Shown here: one piece after another, positions 15,458 through 24,313 of the stretch
Position numbering within the stretch: the first letter of the stretch is position 1
Layout: every line of letters starts with the position of its first letter
DNA from: an uncultured Sutterella sp.
GTDB taxonomy: Bacteria > Pseudomonadota > Gammaproteobacteria > Burkholderiales > Burkholderiaceae_F
DNA length: 45,201 nt
Direction of reading: 5' to 3'
NCBI GenBank assembly: GCA_900764215.1
Contig: CAAFNI010000289.1
Span: 1 to 45,201, forward strand
The notes under the pieces: generated by a model
What the model saw: the letters and a program-made list of their open reading frames with translations, nothing else
Databases searched by the model: none
What the model was told of the DNA's origin: nothing
Position numbers and translations under genes: made by a program

Positions 15458-16744
15458 TTAGGCGGCGAGCGCGGCGGCAATGGCCGCAGCAGCTCCGGCG
15501 AGCGGCAGGGCCGTTTGCTCGGCGTAGGCCTTTTCGCCTTCGCGAAGCGCCTTAACGGAGACCGTGCCGGAAGCAAGCTCGTCCTCGGCGGCAAAGACGG
15601 CGAACCGGGCGCCGCTCGCATCGGCCTTCTTCATCTGGCTCTTGAAGCCGGATTTGCCCGGATGCACCATCACGCGCACGCCGACGTCGCGAAGCGCCTC
15701 GGCAAGCAACATCGCCTGAACCTGCGTATCTTCACCCGAGTGAAGGACATAAACGTCGGTCTGGGTGCGCGTGGGAACGCGACCGCATTCACGCATGAGC
15801 TCAATCACGCGCTCCATGCCCATGGCAAAGCCAACGCCGGGCGCCGGACGACCGCCCAACATTTCGATGAGCGGATCGTAGCGTCCACCGCCGCAGATCG
15901 TGCCCTGGGCGCCGAGCTTGTCGGTGATCCATTCGAAGACCGTATGGTTGTAGTAGTCAAGACCGCGGACAAGTCGGGGATTGATTACGTAGTCGATGCC
16001 GGCGGCGGAGACGAGCTGCTCCATGCGGGCGAGGAAGGCGCGGCTTTCTTCGCCGAGGAAGTCGAGAAGACGCGGAGCGGTGTTGACAAGCTCCTGCATC
16101 TGCGGATTCTTCGTATCGAGAATGCGAAGCGGATTCGTGTAGAGGCGTCGGCGCGCGTCCTCGTCAAGCATGTCTTGGTTGCCCTCAAAGTACTTGATCA
16201 GGGCTTCGCGGTGAGCCTGGCGCTCGGGCAGCGCACCGAGCGTGTTGAGCTCAAGTCGGACTGCTCCCACGCCCAATTCCTTCCAGATGCGCGCGAGCAT
16301 CATGATCATTTCGGCATCGATGTCGGGCCCCTCCATGCCGAGTGCCTCGGCACCGAGCTGATGAAACTGACGGTAGCGCCCGCGCTGCGGACGCTCGTGG
16401 CGGAACATCGGACCGCAGTACCAGAGGCGCTGCGTGGCGCCGTAGAGGAGACTGTGCTCATTGACTGCGCGCACGACGGCGGACGTGCATTCGGGGCGCA
16501 GCGTCAGCTGGTCGCCGTTCATGCTGTCGGTGAAGGAGTACATCTCCTTTTCCACAATGTCGGTGACTTCACCGACGCCGCGCGTGAAAACCTTGGTATT
16601 TTCAAGGATCGGAGTGCGAATTTCCTGATAGCCGTAGCGTTCGAGCACGCCTACGGCCGTCTGCTGCAGAGTCTGCCAGACGGCTGCATCGGCGGGGAGC
16701 ATGTCATTCATGCCCTTGACGCCGGCAAATTTCTCTTTGCTCAT
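15458..16744 (-). CDS. hisS: Histidyl-tRNA synthetase
   Basis: 428 residues, class II synthetase. 'GMNDMLP' begins motif 1, 'TLRPECTSAVVRA' is motif 2, the histidine signature 'RGLDYYNHTVFE' lies near residue 260, and 'GFAMGMERVIELM' is motif 3. The C terminus is the anticodon-binding domain. ATG at 16744 is chosen because it gives 'MSKEKFAGVKGMND'; TTG at 16753 overlaps the ispG stop and is an alternative. The short overlap or abutment with ispG implies co-transcription. Confidence 0.97.
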   Translation of the reverse strand: MSKEKFAGVKGMNDMLPADAAVWQTLQQTAVGVLERYGYQEIRTPILENTKVFTRGVGEVTDIVEKEMYSFTDSMNGDQLTLRPECTSAVVRAVNEHSLLYGATQRLWYCGPMFRHERPQRGRYRQFHQLGAEALGMEGPDIDAEMIMMLARIWKELGVGAVRLELNTLGALPERQAHREALIKYFEGNQDMLDEDARRRLYTNPLRILDTKNPQMQELVNTAPRLLDFLGEESRAFLARMEQLVSAAGIDYVINPRLVRGLDYYNHTVFEWITDKLGAQGTICGGGRYDPLIEMLGGRPAPGVGFAMGMERVIELMRECGRVPTRTQTDVYVLHSGEDTQVQAMLLAEALRDVGVRVMVHPGKSGFKSQMKKADASGARFAVFAAEDELASGTVSVKALREGEKAYAEQTALPLAGAAAAIAAALAA

Positions 16745-16749
16745 TCTTG

Positions 16750-18087
16750 TCAAATATCAGAGTGCGTACGGGCCGAAGCGCCGTAGGTCGTTTGGACGAA
16801 TTCTTCAATCATAGCGTGAAAGCGGGCCTGCATGTCATCGCCCTTGAGGGCGCAGACCTTCTCTCCGCGAACATAAACGGGTGCGACCGGACTTTCGCCG
16901 GATCCGGGCAGACTGATGCCGATGTCGGCCTGGCGGCTTTCGCCGGGGCCATTGACGACGCAGCCCATGACGGCGACCGTCATGTTCTCGACGCCCGGAC
17001 ACGTCACGCGCCAGTCCGGCATGCGAGAACGCAGGTACTCCTGCGTGCCCGCGGCGAGGCGCTGGAACAGGTCCGACGTCGTGCGGCCGCAGCCCGGGCA
17101 GCTCGTCACCATCGGAGTGAAGCTCCTGAGCCCCATGCACTGAAGGATCTCCTGAGCAACCACGACTTCCTCGGTGCGGGGGGCACCCGGCGACGGCGTG
17201 AGCGAGACGCGGATCGTGTCGCCGATGCCTTCCTGAAGAAGGACGGAGAGTGCGGCGGTCGAGGCGACGATGCCCTTCGATCCGATGCCCGCCTCAGTCA
17301 GGCCGAGATGAAGCGCATAGGTGCCACGCCTCGCGAGCATGCGGTAGACGGCTATGAGCCCTTGCACTTCGGAAACCTTGGCGCTCAACACGATGCGATC
17401 TGCCGGAAGCCCCAGCTTTACCGCCATGTCGGCGCTCTGCACGGCACTCTCGACGAGAGCGGCGCGAAGCACCGCATCGGGCGACAGCGGATTCGCCGAC
17501 GTGCTGTTTTCATCCATCATGCGGGCGAGGAGCGCCTGATCAAGCGAGCCCCAATTGACGCCAATGCGCACGGCGGCTCCGTACTTCTTGGCGCACTCGA
17601 TCATGGATGCAAAGTTCTCCATGCCCTTATCGCCCTTGCCGACGTTGCCCGGATTGATGCGGTACTTGGAGAGAGCCGCTGCGCATTCGGGATGGTCGGC
17701 AAGAAGCTTGTGACCGTTGTAGTGAAAGTCGCCCACGAGCGGCACATCGCACCCGGCGCGATCGAGCGCTTCGCGAATGCGCGCGACGCCTCGGGCAGCA
17801 TCGGGCGTGTTCACGGTGAGGCGAACAAGTTCGCTCCCCGCACGAGCGAGCGCAAGCACCTGTGCAACGCTCGATTCGACGTCGGCGGTCGACGTGTTCG
17901 TCATCGACTGCACGACGATCGGGTTCATGCCGCCGATCGTCACGACGCGGCCGCCCCATGCAACCTTGACGGCATGAGTTTTGCGGCGGAATTCAAGTGT
18001 ATTTGCCGACACGGCTTTAGTCTCCGAAAAAATCGCACCAACCCGAAGGCCCGTGCGAAAAGAGCGGCCCATGTGCCGCCGCTCCAT
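16750..18087 (-). CDS. ispG: 4-hydroxy-3-methylbut-2-enyl diphosphate synthase (IspG)
   Basis: 445 residues, the long form typical of betaproteobacteria. It is a [4Fe-4S] enzyme of the MEP isoprenoid pathway. 'GGMNPIVVQSMTNT' starts the TIM barrel. The C-terminal cluster domain has 'SCPGCGRT' and 'GCVVNGPGE', which carry the cluster cysteines. The first 25-30 residues are poorly conserved, so ATG at 18072 or later is possible; the start at 18087 is only modestly supported by AAAGAA upstream. rodZ ends 18 nt upstream. Confidence 0.95.
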   Translation of the reverse strand: MERRHMGRSFRTGLRVGAIFSETKAVSANTLEFRRKTHAVKVAWGGRVVTIGGMNPIVVQSMTNTSTADVESSVAQVLALARAGSELVRLTVNTPDAARGVARIREALDRAGCDVPLVGDFHYNGHKLLADHPECAAALSKYRINPGNVGKGDKGMENFASMIECAKKYGAAVRIGVNWGSLDQALLARMMDENSTSANPLSPDAVLRAALVESAVQSADMAVKLGLPADRIVLSAKVSEVQGLIAVYRMLARRGTYALHLGLTEAGIGSKGIVASTAALSVLLQEGIGDTIRVSLTPSPGAPRTEEVVVAQEILQCMGLRSFTPMVTSCPGCGRTTSDLFQRLAAGTQEYLRSRMPDWRVTCPGVENMTVAVMGCVVNGPGESRQADIGISLPGSGESPVAPVYVRGEKVCALKGDDMQARFHAMIEEFVQTTYGASARTHSDI

Positions 18088-18105
18088 TGAATCGCTCGAT
18101 TCTTT

Positions 18106-19056
18106 CTACTTCACCACGAAGCGGCAGATGCCGTTGCGGGTGGATTTGGTGAGTTCATAAGGCTTGCCGTCGACCGTGAGGGTCATGACGGAGGCGTTTC
18201 CGACCGTTACTCGCGCGCCGACGGGCACATTGAGCGTCTCATTGCCGCCCGCCGCCATTTCCTTGGCAAAGAAGCTGCGCCCGTTTGGCAGAAGAATCTG
18301 CACCCAGCAAGCGCCCGACGTGGAAAGGGACACCTGACGTTCAGCCGAGGCCTGCGCTTGGAAGCGCGACTTGTCTGCGGCATCCTTTTCGGCCTGAGCC
18401 TTCTCGGCCGCGACCTTTTCCGCAGCCGCCTTCTCGGCCGCAATCTTTTCAGCCGCACTCTTTTCAGAAGCGGCATTTTCCATATCGGCCTTTTCCTCCA
18501 CGGCCTTGTCGGCCTGCGTCGCTTCCTGCGTGGGCGCAGCATCGGCAGGCGCAGACGCTTGAGCCGAAGCCTCAGGTTGAGCAGCAGCCTGCTGCGGAGC
18601 GGCCTCGGTGGCGGGGGTGCCGTTCATGCTCGACCACGCATACCAGCCTGCGGCGCAGACAAACGCCGCAACGATTGCGGCGGCTGCGGCCTTAAGCCCT
18701 GTGCGGGGACCGGAAGCGCGCACGACGGTTTCCTTTGCCGGATCATGGTCAGGCAGCACGCCGACGCTTGCAGCACCGTAGCGGGCGCTGTAGTCGGCCA
18801 CGAGCGGATCTGGATTCAGCCCCAGGACCGAAGCGACTCCGCGGATGAAGGCACGCACATAGACGGGTTCAGGCAGTTCAGCGGTACTTTCGCTCTCAAG
18901 CGCTCGAACCTGCAGGACCGACAGGCGGGAGCGTGCGGCCATGTCGCCGATCGAAATGCCCTGAGCTTCGCGAGCGCGCTTGAGCGCGGCACCGAAGCCT
19001 TCGGCGGGGGCCGGATGCAGAACCGGCTCGTTCATGTCAGACGTTTCTTGGGCCAT
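18106..19056 (-). CDS. rodZ: RodZ-like cytoskeletal/cell-shape protein
   Basis: 316 residues. An N-terminal helix-turn-helix (about 20-90, 'LKRAREAQGISIGDMAARSRLS') is followed by one membrane segment (about 121-140). A long periplasmic linker contains tandem Ala-Ala-Glu-Lys repeats (about 195-232), and the C-terminal DUF4115 domain follows. RodZ links MreB filaments to the membrane. Its position before ispG is conserved. The linker repeat array is more regular than usual. Confidence 0.9.
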   Translation of the reverse strand: MAQETSDMNEPVLHPAPAEGFGAALKRAREAQGISIGDMAARSRLSVLQVRALESESTAELPEPVYVRAFIRGVASVLGLNPDPLVADYSARYGAASVGVLPDHDPAKETVVRASGPRTGLKAAAAAIVAAFVCAAGWYAWSSMNGTPATEAAPQQAAAQPEASAQASAPADAAPTQEATQADKAVEEKADMENAASEKSAAEKIAAEKAAAEKVAAEKAQAEKDAADKSRFQAQASAERQVSLSTSGACWVQILLPNGRSFFAKEMAAGGNETLNVPVGARVTVGNASVMTLTVDGKPYELTKSTRNGICRFVVK

Positions 19057-19139
19057 GGCGCTTCCTTTCAGGATTGGCTAAAGGTTCAATGTCTTGAAGC
19101 GCCGCGGGCCCCACGGTCCGCGCACGCCTCGTCGGGATT

Positions 19140-20309
19140 TCACTCCCGGCGGCGGGCCGCCTGCAGAAGAGGCGCGGCCTCGGCCTTTTGCTGCGCGAGT
19201 CGCTCTGCACGGCGGGTGCGGTCGCGCACCTCGCCTGCGAGCTGTCCGCACGCAGCGTCAATGTCATCCCCACGCGTCTTGCGGACCGTCGTCACGATGC
19301 CTGCCTCGTTGAGTCGGCGGCAGAAGGCGAGAACCTGCTCGCGCTCGGGCTTGCGCAGGTCCGACTGCGTAAAGGGATTGAAGGGAATCAGGTTGAACTT
19401 GCACGGCACGTTTTCTCGGCGCACAAGCTCCACGAGTTCGTCGGCCTGCTCAAGACGGTCGTTAATGCCGCCGAGCATGACGTACTCGAAGGTGATAAAG
19501 TCGCGTGGCGCCACCTTGAGATAGCGCCGGCATGCCGCCATCAGATCGTCCAGCGGATGCTTGCGGTTGACGGGCATGAGCTTGTCGCGAAGCGCATCGT
19601 TGCCCGCGTGCAGGCTCACGGCTAGCGCGACGGGGCTGTCTTCGGCGAGCTTGTCCATCTGGCGGACAAGGCCCGAAGTGGAGACGGTGACGCGGCGGCG
19701 GGAAAGCCCGTAGCCGTTGTCATCGAGGAAGACGTGCAGCGCCTTCAGAACATTGTCGAGGTTCTGAAGTGGCTCGCCCATTCCCATGAGCACAACGTTG
19801 GAGATGATGCGGTCATTGGGATCCGTCACGCCTGCGTCGCGGCGCAGTTCGCGTTCGGCCCACCAGAGTTGTCCCACGATCTCGGCGGTCGTTAGATTTC
19901 GGTTGAAGCCCTGCTTGCCCGTGGAGCAGAAGAGGCAGCCCATGGCGCATCCGGCCTGCGTGGAAATGCAGAGCGTGCCGCGGTCATCCTCGGGAATGAA
20001 CACCGATTCGACCGCGTTTCCGTTGCCGACGTCAAAGAGCCACTTGCGCGTGCCGTCGGCCGACTTCTTCTCGGTGATAGGCACGGGAGGACGCACTTCG
20101 GCCATGTCCTTCAGTTTGGCTCGATAAGCCTTCGCGAGGTTCGTCATGCTGTCGAAGTCTCCTTCGACATGGCGATGAAGCCAGCGCGAGAGCTGAGTTG
20201 CACGGAAGGCCTTTTCGCCGATGCCGGCGCACCAAGCGGTGAGTCCCTCACGATCGAAGTCGAGAAGATTCACCTTGGGAGCGGCAGACTCTTTGACGTT
20301 GTCGGTCAC
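19140..20309 (-). CDS. rlmN: Dual-specificity 23S rRNA/tRNA methyltransferase RlmN
   Basis: 389 residues, a radical SAM enzyme that makes 2-methyladenosine at A2503 of 23S rRNA and A37 of some tRNAs. The cluster motif 'CAMGCLFC' gives Cys121, Cys125 and Cys128. The C-terminal 'RGDDIDAACGQ' contains the conserved methyl-carrying Cys. The start is GTG at 20309 with GAGGA 7 nt upstream. ndk lies 30 nt upstream. Confidence 0.97.
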   Translation of the reverse strand: MTDNVKESAAPKVNLLDFDREGLTAWCAGIGEKAFRATQLSRWLHRHVEGDFDSMTNLAKAYRAKLKDMAEVRPPVPITEKKSADGTRKWLFDVGNGNAVESVFIPEDDRGTLCISTQAGCAMGCLFCSTGKQGFNRNLTTAEIVGQLWWAERELRRDAGVTDPNDRIISNVVLMGMGEPLQNLDNVLKALHVFLDDNGYGLSRRRVTVSTSGLVRQMDKLAEDSPVALAVSLHAGNDALRDKLMPVNRKHPLDDLMAACRRYLKVAPRDFITFEYVMLGGINDRLEQADELVELVRRENVPCKFNLIPFNPFTQSDLRKPEREQVLAFCRRLNEAGIVTTVRKTRGDDIDAACGQLAGEVRDRTRRAERLAQQKAEAAPLLQAARRRE

Positions 20310-20338
20310 GTATTTTTCCTCACTGAGTTCGCAGCGGA

Positions 20339-20764
20339 TCAGCGGCTGTGAATGGCGAGAGCCGGGAAGAAGTAGGCGATTTCGACGGCGGCCGTTTCCG
20401 GAGCGTCGGAACCGTGGACGGCGTTGGCATCGATGCTTTCGGCGAAGTCGGCGCGGATCGTGCCGGCGGCGGCCTTCTTCGGATCGGTGGCACCCATGAG
20501 TTCACGGTTCTTGAGAATGGCGCCTTCGCCTTCGAGAACCTGAATCATGACCGGGCCGGACGTCATGAAGGAGACGAGATCCTTGAAGAAGGGACGTTCC
20601 TTGTGAACGGCGTAGAAGCCTTCGGCTTCGGCCTGGGAAAGCTGGCGCATCTGAGCGGCGACGATCTTGAGGCCGTTCGTTTCGAAGCGGGAGTAGATCT
20701 TGCCGATGACGTTCTTGGCAACGGCGTCCGGCTTGATGATGGAGAGGGTGCGTTCAATAGCCAT
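20339..20764 (-). CDS. ndk: Nucleoside diphosphate kinase
   Basis: 141 residues, normal length. It equilibrates NTP and NDP pools. The active-site 'NAVHGSDAPETA' places the phosphorylated His at residue 117. A GAGAGAAC stretch precedes the ATG. It heads the minus-strand series that runs to der, so a promoter should lie in 20765-20900; TAAAAT at 20863-20868 inside a CGTG/CACG repeat is a candidate -10 with no clear -35. Confidence 0.98.
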   Translation of the reverse strand: MAIERTLSIIKPDAVAKNVIGKIYSRFETNGLKIVAAQMRQLSQAEAEGFYAVHKERPFFKDLVSFMTSGPVMIQVLEGEGAILKNRELMGATDPKKAAAGTIRADFAESIDANAVHGSDAPETAAVEIAYFFPALAIHSR

Positions 20765-21019
20765 TTTGTTCTCTCAGAGAAAATGCCCGGAAAAAACGGC
20801 TCCGGGGCGTGGAAAAACCGACAAAAGGGAGCGCCTCTGCCCCCTTTCGTACTGAACTCGTGATTTTAGCACGAGGCCGCACGCCCGCTTCCGACCCTGC
20901 ACGCCTTTTTCTTTTGGCTACAACCCGATCAGGGTAACTTTGCTTTCGGGCCGCGCGCGAGTCGTGGCAGAATTGCAGGTATTACAAATTACCGGCACCC
21001 CCACTTCGGATACCCGCCC

Positions 21020-21625
21020 ATGTCCACCAACAACCAAGAAAATCACGATGCGCCCGTCAATCGTCCCGTTGACAAGATCTTTGCCGAGAACCTCGGCTTC
21101 ACCTTCGGCGGGTGCGTGCGGGACCTTTCGGGTTCTCTCTTCAACAAAGAGGTGGCGAAGGCCGCCGGCGTGAGCCTGTGTCCGCTTCCGCTTCTAGGAG
21201 GCGACGAAAAGCGCCGCTTCAAAGCCTTCTGGGCAGCCAATCTTCAGGCCGTCGCCATGAGGACTGCGCTTGAGAATCTTCCCGCCTTTGCCGACGAAAA
21301 GCTTCTGAAGAAGACGCTGTTTCAAATGCAGACCTTTGTAGACCAGTCGCTCGGGCGCCCGATCTTCTCGAAGCTGTCCGCGGACGACCTCGACCGCTAC
21401 AGCACGATCCGCGCCCGCATGACGCAGGCCGCCATGTTGCCAGGCGCCGACAAGGAGTCGCTTGCGCGCGTCTTCCTCTCGCTCGTGCACGACGCGGCTC
21501 CCGACTCCGTGCCCGACTCCCAAGTCAGCGAAACCGCCGGACACATCGGCATGGCGATGGGACTCTTCAAGCGGCTTGTCGACATTTCGCTCAACTCCCC
21601 GAATTCCTGGGCGCGCGCGAGATAA
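21020..21625 (+). CDS. Conserved-looking protein of unknown function
   Basis: 201 residues, soluble, mostly helical by composition, without signal peptide or membrane segment. Not recognised. Residues 24-60 contain 'NLGFTFGGCVRDLSGSLF' and the C-terminal part 'VSETAGHIGMAMGLFKRLVDIS' looks like a packed helix. It is divergent from ndk and ends at a strong terminator (21640), so it is a single-gene unit. Codon use resembles its neighbours. No ribosome binding site stands out before ATG 21020. Confidence 0.7.
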   Translation: MSTNNQENHDAPVNRPVDKIFAENLGFTFGGCVRDLSGSLFNKEVAKAAGVSLCPLPLLGGDEKRRFKAFWAANLQAVAMRTALENLPAFADEKLLKKTLFQMQTFVDQSLGRPIFSKLSADDLDRYSTIRARMTQAAMLPGADKESLARVFLSLVHDAAPDSVPDSQVSETAGHIGMAMGLFKRLVDISLNSPNSWARAR

Positions 21626-21639
21626 GCGCTCCTCCCCAA

Positions 21640-21667
21640 GGCGGCTCCACAAGAGCCGCTTTTTTTT
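21640..21667 (+). terminator. Terminator of the unknown gene at 21020
   Basis: GCGGCTC and GAGCCGC arms around CACAA, followed by eight T. Confidence 0.93.
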
Positions 21668-21675
21668 GTTGGTCC

Positions 21676-21722
21676 GCCCATCAAAAAGCCGGCCGTACCC
21701 TGAGGCGGAACCAGCTTTTGCC
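21676..21722 (-). terminator. Probable terminator of the GntR-type gene
   Basis: On the minus strand AAGCTGG and GCCGGCTT form a stem with wobble pairs around a 17-nt loop, ending in TTTTTG, just after the regulator's stop. Confidence 0.5.
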
Positions 21723-21739
21723 TTTTGAGAGGCTGGAAC

Positions 21740-22480
21740 TCAGCCGCGAGCTCGTGGGGCCTGTTCTTCCTTTTCGGCCCCCTTCTTCGCCGTCTCGGGC
21801 TTGGAAAAAACGAGCCCGAAGAGTTCATCGAGTTCTGCCAAAACCTTTTTCCGGCGTCCCTTCATGAGCTCCTTGAGAACGCCTCTGCAGGCGGCGGTGA
21901 GTTCCGCAGGGTCAAGCTTGAGATCGTAAGCGTCACGGCGGGAAGCTTGCCGGATGGCGACGCAGGCGGATAGCTCGGTGTAGCGGTTGCCGCTGAGTGC
22001 GGCGAGAGCCGTCAGAAAATCCAGAGCGGCACGGCGACGCTCCGAGGGTGTGCGAACATTGCCCAGAGACTCGACGATCGCCTCAAGCCCTGCGAGCTTT
22101 TCAGGATCGACCTTGTCGATGATGACGGGCACCAGACCGCAGATGAGATCCGATGCGGCCTCCTCAAACTCTTCCGCACGCAGACCCGAAACACTCAAAA
22201 GATGGTCCGCCCGGTCGACGAGCTCCTCCTGCGTGACAGTCTTCACGGTAGAGCCGCCGTGCTTGACGCGCATGAGGACGCCCGCCTGATTGAGCGCCTC
22301 GATGGCCTTGCGAACCTTGTAGCGGGTGACGCCGAATCGCGCGGCAAGCTGGGCTTCGCTCTCGAGCTTGAAGCCTGGCTTGGCGAAGCATTCGAGCATG
22401 TAGCTGTCGAAAGCCTGCCTGAAGGCGGCATCGGCTTCGCGGCGAGCCTGCGCTCTTTCCCTCACTGCTGCTCTGGTCAT
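21740..22480 (-). CDS. GntR-family-like transcriptional regulator
   Basis: 246 residues. The N-terminal winged helix (about 35-85) reads 'ESEAQLAARFGVTRYKVRKAIEAL' with the wing 'GGSTVK', typical of GntR/FadR regulators. The C-terminal part is all-helical like FCD effector domains but no ligand residues can be assigned. The last 25 residues are charged and low-complexity. An ideal AGGAGG lies 8 nt upstream of the ATG. It stands alone with its own terminator, so the regulated target is not obvious from position. Confidence 0.8.
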   Translation of the reverse strand: MTRAAVRERAQARREADAAFRQAFDSYMLECFAKPGFKLESEAQLAARFGVTRYKVRKAIEALNQAGVLMRVKHGGSTVKTVTQEELVDRADHLLSVSGLRAEEFEEAASDLICGLVPVIIDKVDPEKLAGLEAIVESLGNVRTPSERRRAALDFLTALAALSGNRYTELSACVAIRQASRRDAYDLKLDPAELTAACRGVLKELMKGRRKKVLAELDELFGLVFSKPETAKKGAEKEEQAPRARG

Positions 22481-22500
22481 GATCTGTTCCTCCTTTCATG

Positions 22501-22533
22501 ACGGGCTTTGCAAATGCATTGTACCTCGCCCGT
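22501..22533. promoter_or_regulatory. Possible promoter/operator of the GntR-type gene
   Basis: ACGGGC and GCCCGT arms flank a minus-strand TACAAT (22518-22523) that could be the -10. The symmetrical arms around the -10 would suit autorepression. No good -35 was seen. Confidence 0.35.
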
Positions 22534-22622
22534 AAAGCATATTTCGACTTAACCCACCTTTTTTTTGCTTCCGCACAGAGGTGCTAGCATGCATCTTTCC
22601 CGCACACACAGCGAAGCCCTCG

Positions 22623-22663
22623 AAAAAAAGCGTCGGAAGATGAACTCTTCCGACGCTTTTTTT
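22623..22663 (-). terminator. Terminator of rlmD
   Basis: AGCGTCGGAAGA and TCTTCCGACGCT arms around a 5-nt loop, flanked by A7 and T7, so it works in either direction. It lies 50 nt after the rlmD stop. Confidence 0.93.
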
Positions 22664-22714
22664 CGACTTTTGCCCATGTCCGGCGAAACCGGCGTGCGTG
22701 CCCTTCGCTGTTGC

Positions 22715-24169
22715 TTACTGCGGCAGATTCATCTTGACGTCGTCATCTCCCGAAACCGCGATGCGGCGTTCGATGGCCTCGGCCTCTTCGGTCTTTTTTT
22801 CCGGCTTGGGGCCCGGTTCAAGAACGGCAATGGACTCGACATGGCCCGTGTGCGGGAACATGTTCATGATGCCAGCCGCACGAATGCGCCAGCCGCCCTC
22901 GTGGTGCAAGATGGCGCAGTCGCGTGCTAGCGTCGCGGGATTGCAGGAAACGTAGACGACGCGCTCGGGACGCTTGTCTGTGGCGGCGAGGACGCGGGAA
23001 AGCGCAAGGGCACCTTCGCGCGGCGGATCAATGAGCACACGGTCTATGCCACCCATCTTCTTCCAGAGGGCTTCCCAGTCCTGATCGCACCACGTGAAGA
23101 GGTTGCGGGCCACGAAGTCGGTCTTGCCTGCGAGGCCGTTGTCGGCGGCGCCCTGACGGGCGCGGGCGACAAGTGCTTCGGAGCCTTCGATGCCGGTAAC
23201 ATGCGCGGAGCGCGTGGCGAGCGGCAACGTGAAATTTCCCAAGCCGCAGAAAAAGTCCGCCACCTTGTGGCCGGGCTCGACGCCGAGCAGTCGCACTGCG
23301 CGGCTCACCATGGTCTCGTTGAGTTCATGATTGACCTGCGTGAAGTCGGTCGGCTTGAAGTTGATTCGCACACCGAACTCGGGGAGCTGCAGGCCAAGCG
23401 CATCGATGTTGGCAGGTTCGACCGGACAAGCCGAATCCGGCCCCTTGGGCTGAAGCCAGATGTCGGCCTTGTATTCGGCGCCGAAGGCATTGAGAAGCGC
23501 CATGTCCGCTTCAGTCGGCGTCTCAAGAACCCGGAAGACAAGAGCCGTGCGGCCGTCGCCACCGACGGCAACCTCGATCTGCGGCATGCGCTGGCGGATG
23601 GAGAGCTTCGAGACGAGCTCGCGCAACGGCAGGATCATGTCGGAGACGTTCTTCGTCAAAATGTGGCAACACGACATTTCCGCGACGTAAGAGGAAGACT
23701 TTTCATGGAAACCCACCAGCACGCCGCCCTTCTTGGCAACATCGCGAACCGTCAGGCGGGCACGGTGGCGATAATTCCAGAACGGCCCGTAAATCGGCGT
23801 AATGATCTGCTCGGGCCGCACGCGGCCGATGTGCCAGAGCGTGTCCATCAGCGTACGCTCCTTGTAGGCGACCTGTGCGCGAGGCTCAAGATGCTGCATG
23901 GCGCAACCGCCGCAACTGCCTGGCCCGTGGCCGAACTTGGGACAGCGGGGCTTGACGCGTTGCACGCTCTCGCGGTGGACTAGGGCGACGCGACCGATTT
24001 CGAAATTGGTCTTGTTGCGAATGCGCTCGTAGGTGACGAGTTCGCCCGGCAAGGCGCCCTCGATGAATACGACCTTGCCGTCGTGATGCCCCACGCCTCG
24101 GCCTTCCTGATCGAGGCGTTCAACTTCAACGGTGAAGCATTCGGGGCTTTTCTCTTTGCGTCGTGCCAT
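22715..24169 (-). CDS. rlmD: 23S rRNA (uracil-1939-C5) methyltransferase RlmD
   Basis: 484 residues. An N-terminal TRAM domain (about 8-65) is followed by Fe-S cysteines Cys76, Cys86 and Cys89 in 'CPKFGHGPGSCGGC', with the fourth likely in 'MSCCHIL'. The SAM-dependent methyltransferase domain has 'DFFCGLGNFTLPLA' and the catalytic 'VVYVSCNPATLARD'. ATG at 24169 is preferred; the frame upstream lacks family similarity. nlpD lies upstream but behind a terminator. Confidence 0.95.
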   Translation of the reverse strand: MARRKEKSPECFTVEVERLDQEGRGVGHHDGKVVFIEGALPGELVTYERIRNKTNFEIGRVALVHRESVQRVKPRCPKFGHGPGSCGGCAMQHLEPRAQVAYKERTLMDTLWHIGRVRPEQIITPIYGPFWNYRHRARLTVRDVAKKGGVLVGFHEKSSSYVAEMSCCHILTKNVSDMILPLRELVSKLSIRQRMPQIEVAVGGDGRTALVFRVLETPTEADMALLNAFGAEYKADIWLQPKGPDSACPVEPANIDALGLQLPEFGVRINFKPTDFTQVNHELNETMVSRAVRLLGVEPGHKVADFFCGLGNFTLPLATRSAHVTGIEGSEALVARARQGAADNGLAGKTDFVARNLFTWCDQDWEALWKKMGGIDRVLIDPPREGALALSRVLAATDKRPERVVYVSCNPATLARDCAILHHEGGWRIRAAGIMNMFPHTGHVESIAVLEPGPKPEKKTEEAEAIERRIAVSGDDDVKMNLPQ

Positions 24170-24263
24170 GACTCTTGACTCTCTATTCAAACACGGGGAT
24201 CCCGGGGCGGCCGACTTCAACCGGTCGCCCTCAAAAATTCAGGTAGGAGACTTTACCAAAAAG

Positions 24264-24299
24264 AAGAGCGCCTGACGGTGAAGCCGGCGCTCTTTTTTT
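24264..24299 (-). terminator. Terminator between nlpD and rlmD
   Basis: AGAGCGCC and GGCGCTCT arms around a 13-nt loop, with T-rich flanks on both strands. Confidence 0.85.
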
Positions 24300-24313
24300 G
24301 ATCTGTTTTCCGA

